Below, piece after piece: positions 1-12,615 of a stretch of DNA of 64,000 bases. The position numbers and the translations under genes were made by a program. Position 1 is the first letter of the stretch. The number at the start of each line of letters is the position of its first letter. The notes under the pieces were generated by a model. It did no database searches. It was given only the letters and a program-made list of their open reading frames with translations, and was not told the DNA's origin. Source of the DNA: Dimorphilus gyrociliatus (taxonomy: Eukaryota > Annelida > Polychaeta > Dinophilidae); contig CAJFCJ010000019.1 of assembly GCA_904063045.1 (NCBI GenBank), positions 2,495,700 through 2,559,699 on the forward strand. The letters are read 5' to 3'.

Positions 1-1
1 T

Positions 2-277
2 CTGATTTTATCCATTGGAAAAGTAATCTCAGTCGTTGTGGGAAGAGTATTCGGAGTAATTCTCATACTGACTGGTTTCTTGGTTCTCCTCTTTGGATCA
101 ATATATTTCGGTATAGTTGTTTCGAGACATGGTAAAATAATGAAGGATAGAGAAAAACTTGAAAGAATGAGGACTGAATATATGAACAGTAATTCATGGG
201 CGAATAAGACGGAAAATGTTAGAAGAACACCCGAAGAGTTAGCCAAGATAAGTAATCTCTTTCAAGCAAAATCATAA
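2..277 (+). CDS. 3' end of an unknown membrane protein (partial)
   Basis: The reading frame is open from the window edge and stops at 275-277, so only the last 91 codons are visible. The first part is a long hydrophobic stretch (LILSIGKVISVVVGRVFGVI and beyond) holding one long or two short membrane segments. It is followed by a basic, charged tail (SRHGKIMKDREKLERM) that is probably cytosolic by the positive-inside rule. No ATG is present at the edge, so the exon or the gene continues upstream. I do not recognise the family. It converges on the GH3 gene of the opposite strand. Confidence 0.6.
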   Translation: MILSIGKVISVVVGRVFGVILILTGFLVLLFGSIYFGIVVSRHGKIMKDREKLERMRTEYMNSNSWANKTENVRRTPEELAKISNLFQAKS

Positions 278-623
278 AAAACAAAATCGCCAGTTTCCAT
301 TAGTTTGTTTGTTTGTTTGTACATAATGATATAAGATATGAATATTACTATTGTTGTTATTCTTTTCTAAAAATTAGTTTATCATGTATATTGTATCTTG
401 TAAATTATTGTAGGATTGGAATATTAATAACAAGCTATAAGTCAATATAGTATAAAATAGCAGATGACGCTTCTTGACTAATTGAAAGTTTTCGTTCCGG
501 TAATGTAAAATTTGGAATGGAGAATATTCGACGGCAGACTAGTTTGTTGGAATGGTTGTTGACCTCCGACATAAACGTTTAGCGTTCCTAAATAGTATGA
601 TTAAGATACTTATTTATATCATA
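278..623. other. Convergent 3' intergenic region
   Basis: This 346-bp AT-rich spacer lies between two convergent genes and must hold both 3' UTRs. Apart from a short GTTT repeat near 306-318, I see no structured element or further ORF. Confidence 0.5.
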
Positions 624-2901
624 TCAATTACGTATAATACCTTGCTCAATTACGTAGGAATCATGCTTCCAACCGGCCATAATTTGATATGGAATTCTCA
701 TTGTAACCTTTACAGTTTCTCCAATTTTTACTCTTTCTATCCTTTTGAAATCTGCTAACTGAATCTTTGGCATAGTCACACTTGGACTCTCCCAACTGAT
801 GTATGCTTGAACAACCTCATCACCGGTGTACCAACCAACATTTGATAGAGAAACTGATAGTTCAAGATCTTTTCCCGCCTTGATGATAGCGTATTTTAAT
901 TGTAATTGACTATACTGGAAAACCGTATAAGACAAGCCATATCTGTGAAAATTTAACAGCGTTTTATAATACTTCTTTTAGGGATAATTTGCTACTTTAA
1001 TCAAAAAGAATTAGTATTACCCAAAAGGGTACATAGGATTTCCTTCAAAGTATCTATAAGTCCTTTTATTCATCGAATAATCAATCATCGGTGGTACTTG
1101 AGCTAAGGTGGTTGGCCAAGTTGCCACCAACCTGCCAGCTGGATTGGCGTAGTCTTCCCTTAAGGTAAGGACATCAAAAAGAGCCTCTCCTGTGGCTTGG
1201 GCAGGATATCCAATTGTAAATATAGCATCAACAAGAGGGTTATCTTTAGCCCAACTAATATCTACTGGACCGGCGTTAAACAGTAGAACTATCAAACGAG
1301 CTCCAGACATTTCTGTTCAAAATATACATACAATTCTTTTATATAGAATGAAAATACTATTCTCTATTTGAATGAAACAGACTAGTTTTAGCGGCATCCA
1401 TTATAAGACGAGTTTGATTTCCTGGGAGTTCTAAATTTGCTCTATCATTTCCCTCTCCTTCCCAACTTCCCAAACCCATACAAGCAATAATGTAGTCGGC
1501 ATCATTAACGGCTGAAGCTATGGTGAGGGAATCGTACTTGTGGCATCCTATATCGAAACATCCTTCTGCTTTTGTAACAAGTTTTCCTAGATTTTTTAAA
1601 CCGGTCCAAGGGGTTGTTGTATATTTCGGTTCTACGTGAGCTGCATACGATCCAAATTGTTGGTTGGCATCGTCGACAAAAGGACCGATAAGAGCTACCT
1701 TTCGAGGTTTTGATCGAATGGGAAGAGCTTCCCGGTTATTTTTTAAAAGGACAAAACTCTGAACAGCAGCCAATAAAGCCGTGTTCGTGTGAGCACGGTT
1801 GTGAATAATATCATCAAATTTGTAGGTATTATAGATATTATATTCAGGGGGATCAAATTCCCCTAATTTTAATCTAGTAAGAAAGAGAGGCTTGATAGCT
1901 TCTCTGACAGTTGATTCTTTAATCAGGCCTCTTCCTACAGCTTCAATTAAAAGAGAATAGGGCGATTTTCCTCCAGGCATATTAAAATTTGTTCCGGCAT
2001 TCATAGCTTCAGCAACAGCATCAATCAGAGTTGATGTATAATGGTGAGAGTCGTAAATGTGACTGATTGCTCCCATATCGCTTATAACGTAGCCCTTAAA
2101 ATTCCATTGTTTTCGGAGAATATCTGTGAGGAGACGCCGGTTTGCGCAAGCTGGTATTCCGTTGATTGCATTGTAGGAGCACATAAGGGCGGCGGCTCCT
2201 GCGTCTACGCACTTCTTAAATGCAGGAAGAAATGTCATATGCAAATCTGTGTCAGAAATGTTAGCGTTGAAGGAAAAACGCGAGGATGGTATTGTTTCTG
2301 GTCCAGTGTATGCGTCAAAATGCTTACAACCAGTTGCAGCCTGCATGTACTTGTATTCCTTTGGGCCTTGAAGACCAGAAACTATTCTATCAGCTAGAAC
2401 GCCACTCATGAAAGGATCTTCTCCATACGTTTCCTGATTTCGTCCCCAAAGGGGATGACGCATGATATTTATTACCGGCGTAAGACAAACCATCCCCTGA
2501 TCTACCCCATATTGTCCTTTGGAGCTATATTTATTATATCCAGCTCTGGCTTCTCGACCTATTACGTTTCCAATTTCATAGAGGAGTTTTGGATTAAACG
2601 TCGCAGCAAGGCCAATCGACTGAGGAAAGCCAGTCGCATTGTTATTAACACCGTGTAAACATTCAGTATCAAAGGTAAATGGTTTGATTCCTAGCCTAGG
2701 AATAGGTGGGAGACGACTATGACCACTTCCTCCCCCTTCGGTTAAATGGGATTGAATCTCTTCTAAGGTCAACCTTTTAACTATATCATTTGCTCGCTCA
2801 TCCCAAGAAAGATTTGTGTTTTGGAATGGTAAAAGTCCACATATTACAGTAGTTCGAGCAATAAAAATGACACACAATATTATCCAGAGTAGCTGTTTCA
2901 T
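624..2901 (-). CDS. Secreted GH3 beta-xylosidase-like glycosidase
   Basis: Three exons (2901-1383, 1312-1021, 942-624) join in phase to give 709 residues. Residues 1-22 form a signal peptide (MKQLLWIILCVIFIARTTV). Glycoside hydrolase family 3 hallmarks follow: WGRNQETYGEDPF near 152-164, a GCKHF motif near 191-195, and GYVISD at 270-275, whose Asp275 is the expected catalytic nucleophile. The second domain carries LLFNAGPVDISW and the exon 2/3 junction recreates PFGYGLSYT, typical of plant-type beta-xylosidases. Length is normal for that group. The family hydrolyses terminal beta-D-xylosyl or arabinosyl residues; this protein is presumably exported, possibly for algal or plant cell-wall digestion. 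Substrate and the use of beta-xylosidase rather than beta-glucosidase are inference. Confidence 0.9.
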
Positions 2902-3044
2902 TTCTCATGTATTTTATTATAAACTACAGATGGCTTTACTAATCAACAGGAAGTAAACGCCTCCTATCTGCAAATTCTTCTAAGTAGGCACCTGTATTTC
3001 AATATTGTAGAGAGTAAAAACGCAATAACGAAGCTATTATGTAT

Positions 3045-3140
3045 CCCGCGATAGCTCAGTTGGTAGAGCGGAGGACTGTAGTAGTTCAAACAAGGATCAT
3101 AGCAATCCTTAGGTCGATGGTTCGAATCCGTCTCGCGGGA
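3045..3140 (+). tRNA. tRNA-Tyr (GUA), intron-containing, copy 1
   Basis: The 96-bp gene folds as a cloverleaf: acceptor stem CCCGCGA/TCGCGGG with discriminator A, A box TAGCTCAGTTGGTAGAG and B box GGTTCGAATCC. The anticodon loop is CTGTAGA with anticodon GTA. A 23-bp intron (tagttcaaac... to ...gca) sits after position 37, as usual for eukaryotic tRNA-Tyr. A T-run follows at about 3147, suitable as a Pol III terminator. The gene looks functional. Confidence 0.95.
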
Positions 3141-3254
3141 ATTTCATTTTTTTTTATTCTTTCTCTTTTTATACGTTTTTATAATAAATTAAAAAAAATT
3201 TTGAAGGTAATAAAAGATTAGCAAGAAATCTTGCTCTAAGCTCCAATTCATTAT

Positions 3255-3350
3255 CCCGCGATAGCTCAGTTGGTAGAGCGGAGGACTGTAGTAGTTCAAA
3301 CGAGGATCATAGCAATCCTTAGGTCGATGGTTCGAATCCGTCTCGCGGGA
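3255..3350 (+). tRNA. tRNA-Tyr (GUA), intron-containing, copy 2
   Basis: The mature sequence is identical to copy 1. The intron differs by one base (caaacgagg instead of caaacaagg). A T-run of about ten bases follows at 3357-3366. Confidence 0.95.
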
Positions 3351-3682
3351 ATTTCTCTTTTTTTTTGAACAATTGCTTCGTGATAATCTTTGAAACATTT
3401 CAAAACGTTCCAATAATCGACTATACTGGTAAGGACGATTGAATTGATTATTGGATATTTCAGTATCAAGCTTGATGCTGTAAAAGCTCCGTCTTCAGCC
3501 TTTTTTCCTTCATTGGAATATAGAAAAACAACTTGGGAAAAAAAATGAGTCAAAGATAGCCTCTTATGTAAATTCTTTAAATTATTCGCCTCTACTCATG
3601 AATATTTATAAATCAATTTATTTTTAACAGAAGCCCTTAAAAAATGTCAAAAAAATTCCAGTTTTAAGCAACAATTTACCAT

Positions 3683-3778
3683 CCCGCGATAGCTCAGTTG
3701 GTAGAGCGGAGGACTGTAGTAGTTCAAACGAGGATCGTAGCAATCCTTAGGTCGATGGTTCGAATCCGTCTCGCGGGA
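3683..3778 (+). tRNA. tRNA-Tyr (GUA), intron-containing, copy 3
   Basis: The mature sequence is identical to the other copies. The intron carries both variant bases (cgaggatcgtag). The 5' flank contains TTCCAGTTTTAAGCAACAAT, which recurs upstream of the minus-strand copies. A T-run follows at about 3784-3791. Confidence 0.95.
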
Positions 3779-3864
3779 ATTTCCTTTTTTTTAAGTCTTT
3801 GCTATTGTAGGGAGAAAAAAATGGAATGGAGAAATTTTTATCATCTACACAAGCCATCATCATC

Positions 3865-3960
3865 TAGCTGCCAACTGAATTGATAAAATGGTGGATTGTA
3901 GTAGTTCGTTATGGTATGCGATTCGTTCTTAGGTCTGGTATATTTTACAGTCTCAGGGGA
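3865..3960 (+). pseudogene. Decayed tRNA-Tyr copy
   Basis: The stretch keeps the order and spacing of the neighbouring genes: AGCTgccaactGaatt for the A-box region, GGTGGATTGTAGTAGTTC for the anticodon arm and intron start, TTCTTAGGTC after the intron, and TCTCAGGGGA where the intact copies have TCTCGCGGGA. The acceptor 5' strand, the D-loop and the B box are destroyed, so it cannot be a working tRNA. It lies midway between the plus-strand and minus-strand triplets. Confidence 0.7.
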
Positions 3961-4089
3961 TTGCACTGCTCAATTTCACCCCAAAAATCTTTGTCATCTC
4001 AATAGATATAAAAGATGAGGCAATTTGTCATTATCAGTCATTTATTTTGCTTCTTTCCTCTTTTAAAGCGGGGGGAAAAAAAGAGAATT

Positions 4090-4185
4090 TCCCGCGAGAC
4101 GGATTCGAACCATCGACCTAAGGATTGCTATGATCCTCGTTTGAACTACTACAGTCCTCCGCTCTACCAACTGAGCTATCGCGGG
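4090..4185 (-). tRNA. tRNA-Tyr (GUA), intron-containing, copy 4
   Basis: This reverse-strand copy has the same mature sequence and the same intron variant as copy 2. Its 5' flank (reverse strand, about 4189-4213) repeats the copy 3 flank almost exactly. A T-run terminator follows on the reverse strand near 4076-4083. Confidence 0.95.
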
Positions 4186-4348
4186 ATGGTAAATTGTTGC
4201 TTAAAACTGGAATTATTTTCAAACCTCTACCCGAATAGAGTTTTTTTTAAATAGTATAAAATATATATTGTGTAATCTTAAAGATTAGATTTAGCAAGCT
4301 AATTATCAAATTAGGAATAAACATCACGAACAAAAAGAAAAAAGGTTT

Positions 4349-4444
4349 TCCCGCGAGACGGATTCGAACCATCGACCTAAGGATTGCTACGATCCTTGTT
4401 TGAACTACTACAGTCCTCCGCTCTACCAACTGAGCTATCGCGGG
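4349..4444 (-). tRNA. tRNA-Tyr (GUA), intron-containing, copy 5
   Basis: This reverse-strand copy has a unique intron combination (caaggatcgtag). Its 5' flank also contains the CCAGTTTTAAGCAATAATTT-type sequence. A T-rich tract downstream can terminate Pol III. Confidence 0.95.
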
Positions 4445-4521
4445 ATGGTAAATTATTGCTTAAAACTGGAATTTTTTTTTAAAATAAAAAAAAAGAATAA
4501 ATTAAAAAAAAAAAATGAAAT

Positions 4522-4617
4522 TCCCGCGAGACGGATTCGAACCATCGACCTAAGGATTGCTATGATCCTTGTTTGAACTACTACAGTCCTCCGCTCTACC
4601 AACTGAGCTATCGCGGG
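4522..4617 (-). tRNA. tRNA-Tyr (GUA), intron-containing, copy 6
   Basis: This reverse-strand copy has the same intron as copy 1. Its 5' flank keeps only the inner part (TTTAAGCAGTAATTTAAC) of the shared upstream sequence. A long T-run follows on the reverse strand near 4501-4515. Confidence 0.95.
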
Positions 4618-6678
4618 ACGTTAAATTACTGCTTAAAGTACCTTAAGAATAAGCATTTAAATTTCACTCTCCAGCAATAAAAAAAAAATCGATTTTAAAG
4701 TAATGTCTTTTAATCAAAACATCCGGAAAAATTTAACATTTTCTATCAGGAAAATATTATAAATTAACTAAATAAAAGAAGTATATACTGCAAATAATCT
4801 TACCTTCATTCAATTTACCTTTGCAGCCATTATTACTTTAATATCATGAATAAATAATAACTTAATAACATTTAAATAATGAATTCATTTATAGCATATA
4901 GATATTTTGAATTATTAATAACTGTATAGTTAAAATGTAGAAATCCTTTGTTTATTCGATTATTACATGTATTGTAGGAAAGGAGAAAAAAAATTGCCTC
5001 TCTCTCTCACTCTCTCTCTTCTCATTCTTTCTCTCTTAGGTTATAAAAAGATATAATTGGAAAAAGTAATTGGAGGTTAAACAGGAAAAGATTCGCATTC
5101 TCTCTTATTAAATGATAATTAGATTTCAATTTTAATTTGCCTAGATAGAATAACTCTAAAAAGAGATCATTTATTATTCTATTTGCATTAGGTTTATCAA
5201 TTTATCATTATCTTCCTATTCAGAGTGCAATATAATATATAAAATAGATATAAGGTTTATTTAAATTATAATTTCATTCATTAACTCTTTTGTGAAGAAG
5301 ATTTATTCATAGAAAAAGAATTGGAATAAATTTATAAAGGAAATGTAAATGACCTATATTTCTTGTAGCCTCAATACATTCTATATAATTTAATTTTATA
5401 GCAATATAATAATTCAAACATAAATATTCATATTTATATTAGATTATATACAAAGAGTGTTAAAATTAGTATTTAAATGCTAATTATACTTATTTCATTA
5501 TCTTTGTCTGTTTTGTTTTTGAACGAACGTCTATTTCTCCTTTCTCATACTGGTATAAATAACTAATTTACCTGTTCTATATAACAGTATATATGTGTCG
5601 TTACGTCGAAAACGTCGAATATTTAAAATTAATACCAAATGAATAAAAAGGCTAAAAGTTAATAAGGTCTTTTTTTTTAATATATATAAAATATATGGTA
5701 ATTCTATAATGTAAAGTTGTGTTTCTTTTCTAGTGCAAGTAAACAGATATACGATTAATTCTGTAGGTATACAAATACAAATAAATCAAAAATATGAAGA
5801 GAATAATAAGCTATCAGGTTGACAAACTGTTACTATTCTTTCTATAGGATTTTAATATAAAGTTTACATTAAATTAAATTATTTAATAGAAATTCTCTCA
5901 TGTTTACATCTAAAAAGGTCTTCTTGATTTGAAAGACTAATATTATCGTCGTGAGGATGTGTGGGATTTGATAGGTAGTTTGTTTACGAAACTAGCTAAA
6001 AGCTTATCACAATTAATTTCATCATCTTCTTTTTGGTAGTGATTAACTGGATCGTAAAACTTGATTAATGAACATGTGGTATCCAACCTCTTTGTATAGA
6101 CATTGTACAGGTTTATAAGGAGATTTATTAGAGAATAATATGGCAGAAGAGGAAACAATGGATGACCTACTTAATGAATCTTTTTCTTAAAATAGCGCAT
6201 TTCTTATAATTTTTATGTATACAGAATTTTATTTTATTTCCGTTCTAATCTGCAATGAATAGGTAATTAATTTATGCAAATTAGCTTATAGTTAACACTG
6301 AATAATTTTAACACTCTTCATTTATTCCATTTCTGAAGTAGTAGCGAAATTTAAATTAGTGTTTTTAAAAGTCTTTATTTCTAATTAGAACATGACAAAG
6401 TGAAATACTGTTTCTTTCCTTACAGACGTGGAAATTGATATCCTTTTTTAGAGTCTTGGGAGGATTTCTCACAAAGAAATAATACTAAAAACAGTATAAA
6501 CAGATAAATTCATTCCGATTCTACTACGTTTTCTTTCTATAAGAGGAACGCGAAAGAAAAATGGATGATTGTTTGTATGAAAATAATTAACTCTAAATAG
6601 ACAAACTGTTCGTAATTACTGTGTAAGCAAATTTTTTCCTTTTTCAGAGTCTTATTGTTGTATTTTTTAAGTCTTTCT

Positions 6679-6679
<1 letters not shown>

Positions 6680-6708
<29 letters not shown>
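6680..6708. repeat. CT microsatellite
   Basis: A run of CT dinucleotides (about twelve units) lies in the gene-poor region. Confidence 0.9.
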
Positions 6709-6709
<1 letters not shown>

Positions 6710-7711
6710 GAAGAAACTATCAGCAGGGAAAAGGATTTCGGTAAATAGATGACATATATGGAAAAGTACAATGTTTTAAAAGAAAAAAATCGTTATATCT
6801 TTAACAATTGGAGGTAAATGAACCATTTTCCGGATGTATAATAATTAAATAGATTAGAGGTGATTAATGACTATTATAACAAATTCTAAACTATTGTTTA
6901 TTAGTGAACAAGTATAAGCTTGATGATGAATAGTGTCATATTCAATAGACTGTTATAAATCTCTTCTACTCAATAGGAATGAGAAATGATTTTCACACTA
7001 TATGTATTCTACATATCTACTCTACGTACATATGGTATACTAAACATTGTACATAAAATGCCGCATATTGCTAATCTGCTAATCTATAATTAAGTCATGT
7101 TGTATTGCTGCAGTTTTGTATTTAACGAGACTAATAAGTTAATTCCAGAACTTGATATTTCTAATTTATAAGTATAATCTATTAACCCTATTACTATAAA
7201 TTAAATACTTAGGGTAAATGCAGTTTATATACTATATGCGTGCGGTGTTGATTTTATTCTATGCGAACAATTTTATCATTCTAATTCTAGGCTGATTAAT
7301 ATACCGCAAATTTAGGCAAATTCAATCATGACAAGAAAAAGAAAAGAAAAGAAAGAAGATGAGGAAGAGAACCCTAAATGAATGAGATAAGCTAAAAAAA
7401 AATAAGCTGAATAGGAAGAAATTACAACTTAGCCTTTTAATCAAGTAGATTTTAGGATAATATAAATATCAACTTCTATGTAATTTACAATATACCGTAT
7501 TTAATAATGGTAAGATAATATATATATACTCTATATACATTACGTTATTAATACAGAGCATGACATGAAGTTATTGTAATTTCTTTTATATCTTCCTATA
7601 TACAAGAGCTAATCTCTTTGATATGTGAAACATAGGAATAGAGTAAAACTAGCTCCTTAATAGAGAGAATTCGATAACATATATCCAAATAAGCATCGTA
7701 TATAAATATAT

Positions 7712-7715
<4 letters not shown>

Positions 7716-7742
<27 letters not shown>
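7716..7742. repeat. GA microsatellite
   Basis: A run of about thirteen GA units directly follows a TATATACA stretch. Confidence 0.9.
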
Positions 7743-7748
<6 letters not shown>

Positions 7749-7836
7749 AGAGGTGATTCTATTTTTGAAATCAATAAACTAAAGTGCCCGAATCTAAGCG
7801 AAATACTGATCTTTTTCAATCTGTGAAGGTGTTTAT

Positions 7837-7837
<1 letters not shown>

Positions 7838-7868
<31 letters not shown>
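7838..7868. repeat. TA microsatellite
   Basis: A run of TA dinucleotides, one of many in this window. Confidence 0.9.
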
Positions 7869-9248
7869 TCTATTCTATCTTCAGAGAATAAGGTATGAAA
7901 GTATGGTTGTAAATATCGAAAATATTTATATTTTCCATTTATAATTTGTAAAGATAGATGATATTCTCCTTTGTGATACTTCCCTCTCGCTTATTACAAT
8001 AAAGTCTTGTAATAGCTATTAATAATGCTTCATTGCATCAATCTATTTCCTTATGAAATATCTTTAAGGTTTCCTTATCAATATATAATTAAACGAGAAC
8101 TGAATATTTATATTCCACGTTATATATGGATAGTATATTTACTATTGTATATATATATATATATATATGAACTGTATATTATATATATAAATATATAAGG
8201 TCAGTTATAATACGTTTTCTTCTCTCTTAGAAAACTTATCATGCAATCTCTATGGGATGGCGTAAACGTAATTTACTCTTCCGGCATAATACTCTCTTGA
8301 TTATATATAGTAGAAGAACCATGAACAAAAAGTATACTATTGATTTCGAATTAGTTTAGATACTTTTAAGTCCTTTTCTCTAAGATGCTCGAATTAAGTC
8401 AAACGAAGCGTCTAAAAAATTGAAAGGACAAAGGAAAAAGGTAACTAATTTTTTCTTAGAAAGATGGAATTATTCGTTTTTCTATTAATTAAGTAAGATA
8501 CGGTAGCCGAGCCAGATTGTCATTTTAATAAATAACAGATAGAAAAGAAAAAGATTTTGTAGATGAGTAGTGAGATACTTTATATAAAAAAAATGATGAT
8601 TTAAAGGGAGAACAAAAGATAATGAGGATTTTTTTCGAGGCTATATATTGGTAGTGTAAAGCCAAAAGGACTTTTGTGGGGAAGAGACCTCTTGAGTCTT
8701 CCGTATTCCGTTGAGGTAAACACTCTTAAAAGTCGAATTCGTGACATATTTTAGAATTGACCCTAAATTCTCACTACTTTGTCGCAAAGAGCATTCCATT
8801 TTATAATTAGAATATTCGCATCCCAACGCCTATAATTTCTCGAGTCGAAAATATCTCGTTCCATTCAATATCGATGTATATAGAATATAAAATGAGAAAT
8901 ATTTAATTTTTATCCCTAATCTTATTTATTAACGATTCATTACAATAAAAGAAGAAAAGATTATTGGGAAATTGAAGAAATTTCTTTAGAGTAGTTTCCA
9001 TAACAAAGACTAATATGTCACTATTCTTCCACAAGTTTATCTATTATTTTTTTTCTTTCTCTTCCTTCCCTATCTCAAAGCTACCCCAGGATATACATAA
9101 GATTAATTCTGATTTTCTAAATTGATATTCTTCCTGTAGAGTACAGAATAAATTGATCCGTATTCCTTTTAAGAGCAATTTTATATCCTTTCTGTCTAGT
9201 TGTTTTTTCATGAGAGAGATGCAAATTGTATGACCAGTATGCCTACTA

Positions 9249-9261
9249 TACATACATACAT

Positions 9262-9305
<44 letters not shown>

Positions 9306-9312
9306 TATATAC
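9249..9312. repeat. Compound CATA / CA / TA microsatellite
   Basis: CATA units pass into CA units, then a long TA run ending in CTGTATATATA. Confidence 0.9.
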
Positions 9313-10288
9313 CTATACATCATTTTTCCATGGGATTAAGTCTCTCGTTATAACTATGATTTTTCCTTTCAATATAACAGTGATATACCTAATTTATCTA
9401 ATGAAAAAGAGTGATATTTGTATTTTATTATATTAAACGAATACAGTCTATTTTATCCCAGGATTTCACATTTCTAATAAACGTAAACTATATTTCAAGA
9501 TCATTTATTATAGGTATTTATATAAATTAATCTAATAAAGTTATATTAGTAGGGAAATTTGAAAATATTATATTAAGTAAGGATAGAAGAAGAAAGGGAG
9601 AATGAGAGAGAAAGAGAGGGCTGTGAGGGAGGGGGATGGGGGGAGCAAAAAGAATACAGTTAAATGTCTCCATCTCTCCCTTTATCTCTCTATCTCTCTC
9701 TATTACACACACATACACACAAATACAAACACACTGTCAGTTTGTTTCATTCTCTTTCTATCGCTTCCCTTTGCAGTTAAAAGATAATTTTTAGACTGCA
9801 TTTGTAAATGTTCCTGGTGGAAAATTGAAATTAATGAAAATTACCTTTGCAACATTGTCAGCTGTAACTAGGACATATATACCAATATATTATTAATAGC
9901 AATATTACAGCAAGAAAGACCTAAATGAAAATATACAGCTAAATAGGAATAATAATGATAATGATAATAAAAGTAATAGTATTTATATTCATATTGTAAA
10001 TTAATAATTAATAATTTAATTAATTGTCCACATATATACATAAAGTATCGTCCTTTCTCTTTTATGGATAGAAGCCGATGAGTCTTTAAAAGCTCATTAG
10101 AATAGATTGATAAATATATCATTTATTGCGGAAAATGTGCTATTGTGCTATTTATTCTAATTTCAAAAGAAGTTATTAAAAAAATACAGCAGAAATTATT
10201 TTAATTAATTAATACAAAAGATTAGTAATTTTTTTTGCTAGCTGAAAGTGTATGAGGTAAAAGAAACTGCGTGGGAATCAATAATCTT

Positions 10289-10318
10289 TCTCCTCTCTCT
10301 CTCTCTCTCTCTCTCTCT
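10289..10318. repeat. CT microsatellite
   Basis: A run of about fourteen CT units in the gene-poor region. Confidence 0.9.
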
Positions 10319-11281
10319 TAATGTCAGTCAGCCAGTCAGTTAGTCTATCTCACTGTCTCTTTCTCCATGAACTTTGGAGAGCCTTTTTTGTTGTGTTTTC
10401 TATTTGTTCTAATTTAGGTCAATGGATTCGATTTTGACAACAGGGTAAAGTTTTTTATTCTAATGTTAATACAATTGCTTTACATTCTATACAAAAAAAA
10501 TTCTTGTCTATTAAAGATTCTTCTCTTGTCCCTTTTCCACACAATTAAGTATTTATATAGTTATTTTTTTTACTCTTTCCTCTTCCTTCCGCTCTTTCCT
10601 GTTTTATTCTACTTTTATACAAGTAAACTTGAACTTTAATCAGTGTTCCTACTGGCAAGAAACTTACTAAAAATGGCATCTTCAATCTCTATAGCCAAGA
10701 TGTGTAAAATTTTCTTAGCTTCGTATTTTAAATAAATTGCCACAGGTTATAATTGTAGGGCTAAATTATAAATTGTCCGTTAACAAAGTACTCTTTTCAA
10801 AAAATTTTCAATTTGACAAGAGGAGAGAAAAGAGTATGGCTGGATGGATGGACAAATTGATAAATGTTACTATAAGACAGCAACGATTTTTCATGTTCAT
10901 TCAAAAGAGAAAGACGTAATATATTCTCGAGTTGTGTGACAAACACTAAAACGTTTTCATCTAATAAAATGATTGCTATATGATATTAGTTAACTTTTAT
11001 GTATGTATATATACAATGTATATCTATTAGTTTCCTACCAACAGCATTTTATAGAGGCAGTTTATTGTTGAAATTAAAAATATTCTCTTTTATTATTCAT
11101 TTCCAATAAAACTTTCTTATCAAAGAGGATTAAGTCACTTTGATGTTATTTTCATAGTTTTATATATATATATATATATATTCTTGTTAAAAATTAAAAA
11201 AAGGAGTAAACACGAATAAGAGGTGAATGAAATTTGAACAATTTTCTATTATCAATATTGTCAGATCATGATTAAAGCATG

Positions 11282-11312
<31 letters not shown>

Positions 11313-12569
11313 TAGTATATATATTTATATATTTATATATAAACAGTTATATATGTATATCAATTCACGTTTAAAAGTAATATTTACACTTAAATTCCTC
11401 TTTAGAGTAACATTCTATTTACAACAATTTTTGCTTTTTTTGATAGTAATTTCACATTATTATTATGTTTTTTATCAATTAGACGAATAGTAATTAAATA
11501 TTTAAATAAAAAAATGAAGGAAATTTTTGCTAACATGAATGTAAAATCCAAAAAAAATACATAATAGACTTTTTTTTCTCTGTTTGTTTGCTTAAAATAC
11601 GAATATAACGAATATAACACAGATTATTTGTTTTTTTTTTGTATGTTAAATAGTGAAGAAAAAACCTATATGTAAAAAAAAAAAAGAAAAGAGATAACCG
11701 CCATTTTAATCGGAGGTTGGCAAAAACAAACAAAAAAAATTGTTAATATACATATAAAAATGTATATAACAAGAGAAGAAAAAAGGAGAAAGATCAGCAC
11801 AGTCAAACATTGGAAACTTGACCAACTCGTGAAATTTTCTTTTTTCTTTTCTTTCTTTTTTTTTTTGTTAAGATATTACAATAATAAAAAGGTTGTATAC
11901 CAAAAAAGAAAATAAAGGATTAAAAGATTTTCTTTAAAATTGTATCATCATCATCATCGTCGTCGTCATCATCATTTTGTTGTTTTTTTGTTAATTTTTA
12001 GTTTTTTTTTTGTTTAGAAAAAAAAAAATTACTTCTTTCTTTTTCTTTTTTTATTTTTTGTTTTTTTTTTTCAATTACGAATAAAAAAAAAAAGAAAAGA
12101 AGAAAAAAAATTGTTTATACTTAGAGAATAAAGATGAGGAGATTTGTTTAGAATGAAATAATCTTACTTTTAATTTTGTCTAGCCAGTTTTTATTAAACT
12201 GTTTCAGGGTTATCATTCTCTTTTTTTTTTTTAAAAAAAAAGGCTCAAATATGCAAATTTTGACTAGAGTTATTATGTCTGCGTCTTTAATATATATACT
12301 CTTAAAGTATTTTTCTTTTTACATACAATACATCATCTTTTTTCTTTCATTTAAAGTATTAAGAGAAGAAAGTTTTGTTTTTTTTTTACTGGCGCAAAAA
12401 ATAAAAATATGATAAAATAGTTGCTCAAATATTCATTTTTTTGGTGTTTTTTGTTTTCATATGGATAGAGAGAGAGAGAGAGAAAGAAAAGGGGGATATA
12501 TTAAAGATATCTATTATCATAGTTTTTGTATCTTTCTCGTCTCTCAAAAAATGTTAAGATAAATCAATA

Positions 12570-12615
12570 AATGAATGAATGAATGAATAAATCAATCAAT
12601 CAATCAATCAATCAG
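12570..12615. repeat. AATG/AATC tetranucleotide repeat
   Basis: About five AATG-type units pass into about seven AATC units, just downstream of the CaMKII stop codon on its strand. Confidence 0.85.

Noticed and set aside
3039-4429. Several 60-85 codon ORFs across the tRNA cluster
   Set aside because: They repeat the same peptide because they read through tRNA genes.
9200-9787. Short ORFs around the CA/TA and CT repeats
   Set aside because: Their translations are low-complexity microsatellite peptides.
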